This document shows, piece after piece, positions 1-6,473 of a stretch of 11,372 nucleotides of DNA. Source of the stretch: CAZDVQ01 sp964508975 (lineage in GTDB: Bacteria; Bacteroidota; Bacteroidia; Chitinophagales; Saprospiraceae). The stretch is from NCBI GenBank assembly GCA_964508975.1, contig CAZDVQ010000089.1, positions 1 through 11,372 of the forward strand. The letters are read 5' to 3'. The notes below the pieces were generated by a model that did not search any database, was not told the DNA's origin, and was given only the letters and a program-made list of their open reading frames with translations. The translations under genes and the position numbers were made by a program. The first letter of the stretch is position 1. Each line of letters begins with the position of its first letter.

Positions 1-723
1 GTCAGGACCAGTATCGCAGAAACGGTCGCCAGCGGTAGCACAGTTAGCTTGTGTACCAGTGCGGGCTTGGTTTTCAGCGTTGGTAGGCAATGTCATGTTA
101 CAAGTGTGTGTCAAGCTCTCCCATCCAAAGAAAGGGTGTGGCAAGCTAAAGAAGTGGCCTGCTTCATGTGTCAGTGTTGGAGAGTTTGCATTCACCGTGC
201 TCTTGATGGCAAAAATCAAGTCGTAAGCAGGTGTGTAATAACCCAATGTTGTACCGCCACCTGTACCAACACCACCAGCGGAGTTACCCACAAAGATGTT
301 CAGACAGTTTTGTGTTTTGAAACTGTTCATCAAGAACTGGGCACTAGTAGAATTCGTGTGGTTGAAAATAGTTGAGTTGTTGCGGTATGCAAAACCACTG
401 CTATGGAGGAAAAACTGAATGTTGTAAGGCGCATAGTTGGTATTCATGCGGCAAAGTGCATCGAGGCATTGTTTTTCCGTTGGGCGGCCAGTACCGTTTG
501 TCTCGGCTACAAGCTGGAATTTAACGGGGATGTAAATGGTACCACCAGAGCGTTGTGCGAGCAATTCGCCCATGCGTTCGCGGTTCCTCAACAAGCGTTC
601 AACAATCATTTCTCCATCTTCCAATCCGACGCCGCACTGTGCGCCGTGAACATGTTGTGCTGTTAAGCTAACTGTGGTCATAGTTGCCAACAGTACAAAC
701 ATGCTAATCATTAATTTTTTCAT
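1..723 (-). CDS. Secreted M43-type (pappalysin/cytophagalysin-like) zinc metalloprotease, 3' end outside window
   Basis: The reading frame is open from ATG at 723 to the window edge, giving 241 residues with no stop, so the protein is C-terminally incomplete here. Residues 1-22 look like a signal peptide (MKK, a hydrophobic core, then LTAQ). Residues 186-196 read HEAGHFFSLPH, which fits the metzincin zinc motif HExxHxxGxxH with three histidine ligands and a catalytic glutamate; serine replaces the usual glycine. After it come several cysteines (C209, C228, C236) and GDRFCDTGPD at 232-241, resembling the conserved GDxxxDTP stretch of peptidase family M43. By family knowledge it would be an extracellular or surface protease; many Bacteroidota homologues carry a type IX sorting domain at the C terminus, which cannot be checked here. 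It has its own promoter at 777-784, so it is probably transcribed separately from the upstream glycosyltransferase. The substrate is unknown. Confidence 0.88.
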   Translation of the reverse strand, partial: MKKLMISMFVLLATMTTVSLTAQHVHGAQCGVGLEDGEMIVERLLRNRERMGELLAQRSGGTIYIPVKFQLVAETNGTGRPTEKQCLDALCRMNTNYAPYNIQFFLHSSGFAYRNNSTIFNHTNSTSAQFLMNSFKTQNCLNIFVGNSAGGVGTGGGTTLGYYTPAYDLIFAIKSTVNANSPTLTHEAGHFFSLPHPFFGWESLTHTCNMTLPTNAENQARTGTQANCATAGDRFCDTGPD

Positions 724-776
724 AGCGTAAATGTGTAAATAATAGAAAGTGTTCAAATAGGTAAAATTATTAACCG

Positions 777-784
777 CAAAGATA
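777..784 (-). promoter_or_regulatory. Bacteroidota -7 promoter element for the M43 protease gene
   Basis: The minus strand reads TATCTTTG, an exact match to the Bacteroidota consensus TAnnTTTG, 53 nt upstream of the protease ATG. Initiation a few bases downstream would give a leader of roughly 45 nt. A clear -33 TTTG is not visible. Confidence 0.6.
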
Positions 785-861
785 AATAATCTAAAAATAA
801 TTATTGGTTTTTAAGCCCTGCTATTTAGACAAACGTACAATTTATGGCGATGGTTTACAAG

Positions 862-1956
862 TTAACGCTTTGTCAAGGCATTAAACGTTTTCACCCGGCC
901 TACAAAATGCGCCCAAATGATACTCCCTTTGTAAACACCATGCTCGTGCCTGCTAGCTGTGGGACTAATTCCCTCGCTTTGTAATAGTTGTTTAAAGGCC
1001 TTTCGTTTCTTTAGGTTTACGTCTAAATGCGCATAGAACGACATGTGCGCCCGGAAAACTGCACTAAAATTACGCCCTTCTCCTTTTAGCAGGTACACAC
1101 CTGCTGCCAAGCCGTCTAACACCATCCTAGTTAAAATGATACCAAGCGTTTTTACGCCTGTTTCGTTTTTTAAAATCGTCGATAAGCTGTTCCTGAAGTT
1201 CAAAAACGTTTTGCGCGGGTTGCTCTTGTGCAAGGTGCCCCCGCCCACGTGATACACCTGCGCGTCAGGGCAATACATCACTTTATAGCCAGCGCGTTTT
1301 ACCCGCCAGCAGAGGTCAATTTCCTCCATGTGGGCAAAGAAATCGCCATCAAAACCACCAAATTTTTGAAAAAGCCCAGCACGGATAAACATACAAGCCC
1401 CCGATGCCCAGAAAATCTCTTGTGCATCGTTATATTGGCCTTCATCGGCTTCCAAGTGCTCTAAAATTCGGCCCCTGCAAAAAGGGTAGCCCAGGCTGTC
1501 CATCCAACCACCAGCCGCACCGGCGTACTCAAAATGACTCTTGCGGTCTTGCATCAGCAACTTTGGCTGGGCAATACCTATTTGTGGGTCCTTTTCCATC
1601 ATCGCGATGACGGGTTCAATCCAATGCTCGGGCACTTCCACGTCCGAGTTGAGCAAAACCCAGTATCCTTCGGTATCAACCTGTGCTAGTGCACGGTTGT
1701 AGCCGCCCGCAAAACCTTCGTTTTCGGCATTGATGATGTATGTCAATCTCGCATTTGAACCACTTTGCTGCGCGGTATATCCCTTCGCTTGCAAATAGGC
1801 CACCGAGCCATCGGTAGAGGCATTGTCGGCCACGATGATGCGTAAATTCGGGTAATTGCTGGCTTCGACACCACCCAGGAAGCGCTCTAGGAAATGCAAA
1901 CCATTGTAGTTCAATATCACCACGGATACCTTGGGCCATGCGTTGTGTTCGGGCAT
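862..1956 (-). CDS. Family 2 glycosyltransferase (rhamnosyltransferase-like)
   Basis: A cytoplasmic or membrane-associated inverting sugar transferase that would use a nucleotide-sugar donor, most likely in surface polysaccharide or glycan assembly; the sugar and acceptor cannot be read from sequence. Numbering from the upstream TTG (seven residues more than the start chosen here), the GT-A fold shows VSVVILNYNG near 17-26, the donor-binding DNASTDGS at 51-58, the metal-binding SDVE region at 111-114, the acceptor-side GACMFIR near 193-199 and HMEEIDLCWR at 216-225 (the ED-type catalytic motif), then YHVGGGTL at 242-249. The C-terminal 110 residues hold a weakly hydrophobic stretch (about 277-297) and a basic tail. 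The open frame reaches a TTG at 1977, but that TTG lies inside the promoter element at 1975-1982, so ATG at 1956 (364 residues) is the better start. It is divergent from parB. Confidence 0.9.
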   Translation of the reverse strand: MPEHNAWPKVSVVILNYNGLHFLERFLGGVEASNYPNLRIIVADNASTDGSVAYLQAKGYTAQQSGSNARLTYIINAENEGFAGGYNRALAQVDTEGYWVLLNSDVEVPEHWIEPVIAMMEKDPQIGIAQPKLLMQDRKSHFEYAGAAGGWMDSLGYPFCRGRILEHLEADEGQYNDAQEIFWASGACMFIRAGLFQKFGGFDGDFFAHMEEIDLCWRVKRAGYKVMYCPDAQVYHVGGGTLHKSNPRKTFLNFRNSLSTILKNETGVKTLGIILTRMVLDGLAAGVYLLKGEGRNFSAVFRAHMSFYAHLDVNLKKRKAFKQLLQSEGISPTASRHEHGVYKGSIIWAHFVGRVKTFNALTKR

Positions 1957-1974
1957 TGGGATGTTTGTTTCCCG

Positions 1975-1982
1975 CAAAATTA
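1975..1982 (-). promoter_or_regulatory. -7 promoter element for the glycosyltransferase gene
   Basis: The minus strand reads TAATTTTG, matching TAnnTTTG, 18 nt before the ATG at 1956. It overlaps the possible TTG start at 1977 and so argues against that start. Between this element and the parB promoter lies an inverted repeat ATCGAG (2007-2012) / CTCGAT (2019-2024), a possible but weak site for a shared regulator. Confidence 0.55.
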
Positions 1983-2101
1983 TACTTATCCCGTCATTTT
2001 TTCAGCATCGAGCTGAATCTCGATCTGGTTTCTAGGCCACCTTACCAAGTCCGCTTAAAAAAATGAGCCAACACTTTTCTGAATTCATCGGGGTAATTAC
2101 C

Positions 2102-2109
2102 TATCTTTG
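2102..2109 (+). promoter_or_regulatory. -7 promoter element for parB
   Basis: TATCTTTG matches TAnnTTTG exactly and is followed by GC, as is common in Bacteroidota promoters. It lies 36 nt before ATG 2146 and overlaps the in-frame TTG at 2107, which supports the ATG as the real start. Confidence 0.6.
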
Positions 2110-2145
2110 CGGGCTATTTTTTGCATTTTTAATCAATCTACTGTC

Positions 2146-3024
2146 ATGTCAATCAAGAAAAGAGGCCAAGGTTTAAGTGCGTTGTTGTCCAGCATAGATA
2201 CCGAGTTGGAAGAAAACCCGCAGGGTGTCGTTACCAAACTTTCGGGTACGGTGACTGAAATTCCGCTCAGCCAGATTGAGGTAAACCCTTTCCAGCCTCG
2301 GGTTGATTTTGATGAATTAGCCCTCGAAGAGTTGGCTGAATCTATCCGTATCCACGGCCTGATTCAACCTATCACGGTGCGCCGTATCCACGACGACCAG
2401 TTCCAGCTCATCTCGGGCGAGCGCCGTTTCCGCGCCTCTAAACGCGCCGGATTAAGTGCTGTGCCCGCTTACATCCGTGTGGTGGATAACGACCAGACAA
2501 TGTTGGAGTTGGCCTTGATCGAGAATATTCAACGACAAGATCTTAACGCCATCGAGGTGGCCCTCACCTACAAACGCCTCATGGAAGAATGTGCCCTCAC
2601 GCACGATACACTCTCCGATCGCGTGGGCAAAAAACGTAGTACCGTAACCAATTATATGCGTTTGCTCAAGTTGCCGCCATCGGTACAACTGGGTATTAAA
2701 GAGTTGAAAATCAGCATGGGACACGCCCGTGCCCTCGTCGCTATCGACGATGTAGCGCTACAACTGAGCCTCTATAATCAAATCCTCACAGAGGGCCTTT
2801 CTGTGCGCCAAGTAGAGGCCCTTGCCACCAAAACCGATGCGCCCAAGGCCAGCGGTAAGAAAGAACAATTGCCCGCTGACTACCTGCGCGTACAAGATAC
2901 CCTCACCTCGTATTTCGGTACAAAAGTTGCCGTCAAACGCTCGGCTAACGGCAAGGGCCAAATCACCATCCCTTTCTCAAACGATGAGGATTTGAACCGT
3001 TTGCTCGAGTTGATGGAGAAATAA
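2146..3024 (+). CDS. parB: ParB/Spo0J-family chromosome partitioning protein
   Basis: A DNA-binding CTPase clamp that loads at parS sites and works with the ParA ATPase in chromosome segregation and origin organisation. From ATG 2146 it has 292 residues, normal for chromosomal ParB. The N terminus carries the RGQGLSALL segment typical of the ParA-contacting region. The ParB/Srx CTP-binding domain shows NPFQPR (47-52) and GERRFRA (91-97), followed by ENIQRQDLN (126-134). A helix-turn-helix central domain spans about 151-178 (LSDRVGKKRSTVTNYMRLLKLP). The C-terminal 45 residues form the dimerisation domain, and a linker with Ala/Lys/Gly separates them. The parA gene that usually precedes parB in this phylum is not adjacent; a divergent glycosyltransferase is there instead. 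No clear parS palindrome was seen in the window. The 13 extra residues encoded from TTG 2107 are unlikely to be translated. Confidence 0.95.
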   Translation: MSIKKRGQGLSALLSSIDTELEENPQGVVTKLSGTVTEIPLSQIEVNPFQPRVDFDELALEELAESIRIHGLIQPITVRRIHDDQFQLISGERRFRASKRAGLSAVPAYIRVVDNDQTMLELALIENIQRQDLNAIEVALTYKRLMEECALTHDTLSDRVGKKRSTVTNYMRLLKLPPSVQLGIKELKISMGHARALVAIDDVALQLSLYNQILTEGLSVRQVEALATKTDAPKASGKKEQLPADYLRVQDTLTSYFGTKVAVKRSANGKGQITIPFSNDEDLNRLLELMEK

Positions 3025-3037
3025 TTGTTTTTTATTT

Positions 3038-3146
3038 GGGCGGTCCGCAAGTGCCCGCGGCACTTGCGGCGCTACGCTACGCAGCTCGCTGCGCTCGGCC
3101 CCGCAAGCGGGTCTGGCCTTCGGCCACTGCTCCGCATCGCTACCGC
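3038..3146 (-). repeat. GC-rich modular stem-loop element, copy A (minus orientation)
   Basis: The copy fills most of the 138-nt gap between parB and the DUF5683 gene. On the plus strand it holds an 11-bp perfect stem with a CGC loop (3045-3055 / 3059-3069), a short stem CCCGC/GCGGG (3100-3104 / 3107-3111) and TGGCC-TTC-GGCCA (3114-3118 / 3122-3126). Read on the minus strand it matches copy C: TAGCGATGCGGAGC (3129-3142), then the linker with GGGCCGAGCG and GCGTAGCGTAGC (about 3071-3101), then a terminal hairpin and a CGCCC end. It lies in what is normally a compact parB-DUF5683 arrangement, so it could attenuate or process the shared transcript (inference). Confidence 0.8.
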
Positions 3147-3162
3147 TTAATTCCTTCCTGGC

Positions 3163-3963
3163 ATGACCACAACAACTGTTTACCGATTCTTAGCACGTAT
3201 TGTCATGCTCGTCGTGGTTGGCCTTTTCTTGTCGGTTAATGCCCAGGCCCAAGTGGATACCGTTAAGACAGATAGCAGCCAAACCATCAAAAAAGGGCGC
3301 AAGCTAGAGGACTTAATGACCGATCCCAGCCTTAAAGTTCAAGATAGCACCGCGCGTAAAACACTAAAGGGCCGCTCTGATACGAGTGTGGTTAAATCGC
3401 AAGTAGATACCAACCAGACCATTGTAGCCAAGCCTCCCAAAACAGAACCCGATACACTTAAAACCAAGCCACGTAGGCATTCGCCTATGCTGGCCACTTT
3501 ATTGTCGGCAGCCGTGCCTGGTGCAGGTCAAATTTATAACCGAAAATACTGGAAAGCTCCCATCGTTTGGGCCTTGCTGGGTGGGGCTGGGTATTATATG
3601 TACTACAACCTCAGCACGTTCAAGGATTACAGGAACGCCTATAAGGCCCGCATCGACGATGACCCATTAACCCTTGATGAACAATTTACAGATCTCGGTG
3701 ATTCAGAGGTCAAGGCACGCCGCGATCAAGCCCAGAAAAACTTTGAACTGTCAATTGTCGGCTTGAGCATCGTGTACATCCTCAACCTCATGGATGCATT
3801 CGTGGATGCACATCTCTGGGATTTCGACGTGAGCGACGATTTGAGTTTACGGCTCGAGCCAAGTGTTTTGCCTAGCTTTAATACTTTGCCTGCCTTTGGT
3901 TTCAGAGCAGCTTTTAGTCCGAAGTTTAAATCTAATACTGCTCGAGCTTATTTTCAATATTAA
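3163..3963 (+). CDS. DUF5683-family membrane protein
   Basis: A 266-residue protein of unknown function, well conserved in Bacteroidota. Residues 1-30 form a signal peptide or anchor (LARIVMLVVVGLFLSVNAQAQ). Residues 31-105 are a polar, Thr/Lys/Asp-rich low-complexity linker. The recognised domain starts near 107, with AAVPGAGQIYNRKYWKAPI at 116-134, a hydrophobic segment at about 131-150 (IVWALLGGAGYYMYYNL), a charged region, and a second hydrophobic segment with YILNLMDAFVDAHLWDFDVS at 205-224. The protein probably sits in the inner membrane or the periplasm. In this phylum the family is often encoded just after parA-parB and before dapB and lepB; here the parB link is kept, but the following gene is a convergent amidase only 8 nt away. 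The start at ATG 3163 gives a complete signal sequence; ATG 3205 (residue 15) is a shorter alternative. Confidence 0.85.
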   Translation: MTTTTVYRFLARIVMLVVVGLFLSVNAQAQVDTVKTDSSQTIKKGRKLEDLMTDPSLKVQDSTARKTLKGRSDTSVVKSQVDTNQTIVAKPPKTEPDTLKTKPRRHSPMLATLLSAAVPGAGQIYNRKYWKAPIVWALLGGAGYYMYYNLSTFKDYRNAYKARIDDDPLTLDEQFTDLGDSEVKARRDQAQKNFELSIVGLSIVYILNLMDAFVDAHLWDFDVSDDLSLRLEPSVLPSFNTLPAFGFRAAFSPKFKSNTARAYFQY

Positions 3964-3971
3964 GCCTGTAT

Positions 3972-4712
3972 TTACAATACAATAACGTAGTGGGAATGAA
4001 TCCACTCGTTGGGGCCTATTTGATACCAAAGTTTGTATTGGCCTCTTTTCTGTACAATTTCGCCGTTCAACAGTACGCGTTTTATAGGGTGTTGTGTGCC
4101 TGGGCCTGAACGAACGTTTAATTTAGCGGTGTTGACTTTCAAGTTACCAGGGGCGGTGTATGCTGCGGTTATTTCCCGTTTAAATTCAGCCCAAATTTCC
4201 TCGTCGAGCATCATTTTGGGACAGTCTTTACCCGTAATATCAAAATGCCGAAGTACCGCATCAATACCTAATTGGTGCTTTTCGAGCAGGAATTGTACAA
4301 GGTCAACTGTGTTTTGCCGTGTTTTAGAAAAATCACCATCGCTGTTCACGCACATTTCAATTCCGATGGTATAGTTATTCGGCGAATCAGTCCCAGCAGC
4401 TGGGTTGCCCATCATGTCTAGTGCGGCAGTTTTATATCTACTCCAACGGGCACCTACATGAAAACCGACCTCGTTATCTGGTAAACACTGTATGATATTA
4501 CGATCATCAACCACATAGTGCGCCGATGCGTAAATTTTATTGCCATTCCGGTCCTTGATGTAAGGTTTGGTGTTGAAGTAGTTGCGGTTGGCCATGGCGT
4601 TAGCGCCCCGGTTGGTATTGGCGGTCCAGTGTATGATGATTGCCTTGAGCTTTTTCAAGTTCCTGCGTGGCCGATTGTAATTATCGAGTAATTTGGGGGT
4701 TATAGGTAGCAT
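3972..4712 (-). CDS. Zinc N-acetylmuramoyl-L-alanine amidase (Amidase_2/PGRP) with C-terminal SH3 domain; endolysin-like
   Basis: It would cleave the amide bond between N-acetylmuramic acid and L-alanine in peptidoglycan. The Amidase_2 fold covers about residues 20-180: AIIIHWTA supplies zinc ligand H28, SAHYVVDD lies at 63-70, and RHFDITGKDCP supplies H156 and C164, with K162 in the place of the catalytic lysine of T7 lysozyme (K-x-C). Residues 193-246 form a bacterial SH3 domain (LNVRSGPGT at 198-206), a likely wall-binding module. No signal peptide is present: the N terminus MLPITPKLLDNYNRP is polar. The enzyme would therefore stay in the cytoplasm unless released. It starts 15 nt after the stop of a small membrane protein gene on the same strand, which is the usual order holin then endolysin. 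A role in wall recycling or in an antagonistic or phage-derived system is also possible. Confidence 0.9.
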   Translation of the reverse strand: MLPITPKLLDNYNRPRRNLKKLKAIIIHWTANTNRGANAMANRNYFNTKPYIKDRNGNKIYASAHYVVDDRNIIQCLPDNEVGFHVGARWSRYKTAALDMMGNPAAGTDSPNNYTIGIEMCVNSDGDFSKTRQNTVDLVQFLLEKHQLGIDAVLRHFDITGKDCPKMMLDEEIWAEFKREITAAYTAPGNLKVNTAKLNVRSGPGTQHPIKRVLLNGEIVQKRGQYKLWYQIGPNEWIHSHYVIVL

Positions 4713-4727
4713 AATCGGTCCCTTGGC

Positions 4728-5231
4728 TTAAAGGTTATAATCTTGTTCGTCTTGGCGGTCTTCGGCAGTAATTGTAGCGATGAGTTGCTCTGTAGTCACA
4801 TTTTCGCCTGAGTTGAGTTGGTCTTGAACTGCTTGCTGGTTATTCATGATCATGCGTTTGGTATTTTTGAAATACAGCAAGGTGTCGAGCAAGTCATGAA
4901 AAAATTTAGAGCCCTGACTCAAGAAGATACCTGTAATGCTACAACCCAATATGGTTAGGAAATCAACGGAAGCGCTATCTTCCCAACTTTCCAAAACGCC
5001 TTTATTTTTTACGAGTTGAAAAAAGTTGGCCTTGCTCATGAAAGCCACAACAACACCTATCAACATGGCCAAAAGTTGTATTTGGCGTTCACGTCGTTTT
5101 TCCGCGATGGGGTCGTTGTCGATTTTGGTATACAAGGCAGGTAAATACAGCTTGATGAAATTAGTGATACGCTCGGTTACTAAACTGAGCATAAGTAGCA
5201 CCAAGGTTATGGCAATTAGCGAATTTTCCAT
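4728..5231 (-). CDS. Small three-segment membrane protein, holin-like by context
   Basis: No family is recognised. The 167 residues hold three hydrophobic segments: about 3-20 (SLIAITLVLLMLSLVTER), 51-66 (IQLLAMLIGVVVAFMS) and 89-106 (VDFLTILGCSITGIFLSQ). Between the first two is a highly charged stretch (DNDPIAEKRRERQ), and the C-terminal 60 residues are polar (GSKFFHDLLDTLLYFKNTKR, then a Gln/Glu/Asp-rich tail). Size, multiple membrane passes, charged tail and position directly before a leaderless amidase resemble a phage holin in a lysis cassette. That function is inference from context only; a membrane protein in another two-gene unit is equally compatible. A promoter lies at 5271-5278, so the pair is probably one transcript. 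Confidence 0.75.
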   Translation of the reverse strand: MENSLIAITLVLLMLSLVTERITNFIKLYLPALYTKIDNDPIAEKRRERQIQLLAMLIGVVVAFMSKANFFQLVKNKGVLESWEDSASVDFLTILGCSITGIFLSQGSKFFHDLLDTLLYFKNTKRMIMNNQQAVQDQLNSGENVTTEQLIATITAEDRQDEQDYNL

Positions 5232-5270
5232 GATGAATCTTTAGGTATTAATAAAATCCTTTATACGCTA

Positions 5271-5278
5271 CAAACTTA
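5271..5278 (-). promoter_or_regulatory. -7 promoter element for the membrane protein / amidase unit
   Basis: The minus strand reads TAAGTTTG, matching TAnnTTTG, 39 nt before the ATG at 5231. Just upstream of it (5279-5298) is a 7-bp inverted repeat that would fall between the -7 and -33 regions. Confidence 0.55.
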
Positions 5279-5298
5279 TACAATTTGGTGGAATTGTA
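5279..5298. promoter_or_regulatory. Operator-like inverted repeat upstream of the lysis-like pair
   Basis: TACAATT (5279-5285) and AATTGTA (5292-5298) are perfect inverted arms around a 6-bp spacer. The centre-to-centre distance is 13 bp. The site directly abuts the -7 element at 5271-5278, where a repressor would block polymerase. The binding protein is unknown and no regulator gene is adjacent. Confidence 0.35.
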
Positions 5299-5331
5299 CC
5301 ACAAATTTTCATTTTATGTAATGCCTTAAAG

Positions 5332-5370
5332 CGCTAGCTGGCCGGAGGGCAGCCGCAATGCGGCTGGTGC
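5332..5370 (+). repeat. GC-rich modular stem-loop element, copy B (5' fragment)
   Basis: It carries the head module of copies D and E: CGCTAGC, GGCCGGAGGGC (5340-5350), then the stem AGCCGC-AAT-GCGGCT (5351-5356 / 5360-5365) and GGTGC. After that, homology stops; the linker and terminal hairpin are missing, so it looks like a truncated copy. It lies in the 276-nt divergent gap at 5232-5507, which otherwise holds only the two promoters. Confidence 0.65.
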
Positions 5371-5425
5371 TGTATACAATCCTTGGTGCATTGGGCTAGT
5401 GCTTGGAATAAAACGACAGTGTATG

Positions 5426-5456
5426 TTTGCAAATGTTTAGTTAATTTGTATTTTTG
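5426..5456 (+). promoter_or_regulatory. Two-part Bacteroidota promoter for the T9SS cargo gene
   Basis: TTTG (5426-5429) is followed after 19 nt by TATTTTTG (5449-5456), which fits the -33/-7 consensus TTTG-N19-TAnnTTTG. The predicted leader is about 45 nt. TATGTTTG at 5422-5429 also matches the -7 consensus and is an alternative. Confidence 0.6.
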
Positions 5457-5507
5457 AAGTATTAGTTCTCACGATTAAATATTCTAAATGAAAAAAAACG
5501 ACTTCAC

Positions 5508-6383
5508 ATGAAAAAGATTTTGACTTATTTACTCCTTTTTATGGGCTTACAGTCTGCAATGGCTCAAGGTTTTCCACATGACTATATCATTGATTTTGAA
5601 AGTGGCATAGGCTACATCAGCATTGATACGGCAAGCAACCCCAACAACGTTTGGCAGATAGGCCAACCCCTCAAAACGCTATTCGATACAGCTTACTCAG
5701 GCACCAACGCTATTGTAACAGACACCCTGAACCCATATCCCATTAACGATACTTCTTCATTTACATTAACCCACGTTAGAAGTTATAAACCACTTTGGGG
5801 TGGAAATACTTTTTACCTTAACTTTTGGTATAAAATAGATACCGATTCAGCCGGTGATTATGGCATGGTTGAAATGTCAAATGACGGTGGTATGACCTGG
5901 ATTGATATTCTTACACAGGCTACCAATTTTGGCGCCCAGTGGATTGGGCCCTTGCCTAGTTTAAGCGGACAACAAGCAGGATGGCAATATTTTAGCCTAG
6001 AAGCGGGTACGCTTTCGTACATGGGTGCTATAAACGATACAGTACTATATCGATTTACGTTTATATCCGATAGTATACAAAACAACTATGAAGGTTGGAT
6101 GATTGACGAAATCAGCATCTGGGATGATTGGGAAGGCTTAAGCCAGTATCCCAATGATTATGTAAGTTTGTACCCCAACCCATCAACTGGTCTAGTACAC
6201 TTGGAAAGCAATTTCTTAGATTTAGTAGATTGCCACATGCACGTGTACAATGCTACCGGAGAACTACTCTTGGATAAACCTTATGATGGGGCATTAAACC
6301 TAGATTTGCCCAACGGGACTTATTACTTAAGGGTATTTAACGGAACGGGTTATGTGCTTAAACCATTTACTATAAGTCGATGA
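5508..6383 (+). CDS. Secreted T9SS cargo protein with type A C-terminal sorting domain
   Basis: A 291-residue exported protein. Residues 1-20 are a clear signal peptide (MKKILTYLLLFMGLQSAMAQ). The main body, 21-205, is rich in aromatic residues and Asp/Asn, with DFESG at 29-33, LNFWYKIDTD near 104-113, NDGGMTWIDI at 125-134 and GWMIDEISIWD at 196-206; this resembles the jelly-roll (MAM-like) domains of secreted Bacteroidota proteins, but no enzyme motif is visible. Residues about 215-291 form the type IX (Por) secretion C-terminal domain: LYPNPSTG at 221-228, the NGTYYLRV strand at 269-276 and a final KPFTISR. By family knowledge this tail directs passage across the outer membrane and is then removed, with anchoring or release. 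Probable roles are adhesion or glycan binding; the function is not established. The next gene starts 90 nt downstream. Confidence 0.88.
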   Translation: MKKILTYLLLFMGLQSAMAQGFPHDYIIDFESGIGYISIDTASNPNNVWQIGQPLKTLFDTAYSGTNAIVTDTLNPYPINDTSSFTLTHVRSYKPLWGGNTFYLNFWYKIDTDSAGDYGMVEMSNDGGMTWIDILTQATNFGAQWIGPLPSLSGQQAGWQYFSLEAGTLSYMGAINDTVLYRFTFISDSIQNNYEGWMIDEISIWDDWEGLSQYPNDYVSLYPNPSTGLVHLESNFLDLVDCHMHVYNATGELLLDKPYDGALNLDLPNGTYYLRVFNGTGYVLKPFTISR

Positions 6384-6473
6384 TAGTAGTGTAATTATTT
6401 AGGAACTATCCTCACCCACCAATCTCACCCACAAAAGCATCATGCTAGTATTACCAACCTAAATCAATATATT

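Noticed and set aside
49..666. Two plus-strand open frames of 108 and 87 codons
   Set aside because: They lie opposite the M43 protease frame, which has a signal peptide and zinc motif; their translations are cysteine-rich with no domain pattern.
1246..1251. CACGTG core as a possible parS site near parB
   Set aside because: The flanks do not extend the palindrome toward the parS consensus, and it lies within the glycosyltransferase coding sequence.
3036..3239. Plus-strand open frame of 67 codons between parB and the DUF5683 gene
   Set aside because: It translates the stem-loop repeat (Ala/Arg/Pro-rich) and overlaps the DUF5683 start in another frame.
5488..5511. Seven-codon upstream frame whose stop overlaps the start of the T9SS cargo gene
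   Set aside because: The ATGA overlap could couple translation, but the frame is A-rich leader sequence and there is no other support that it is translated.
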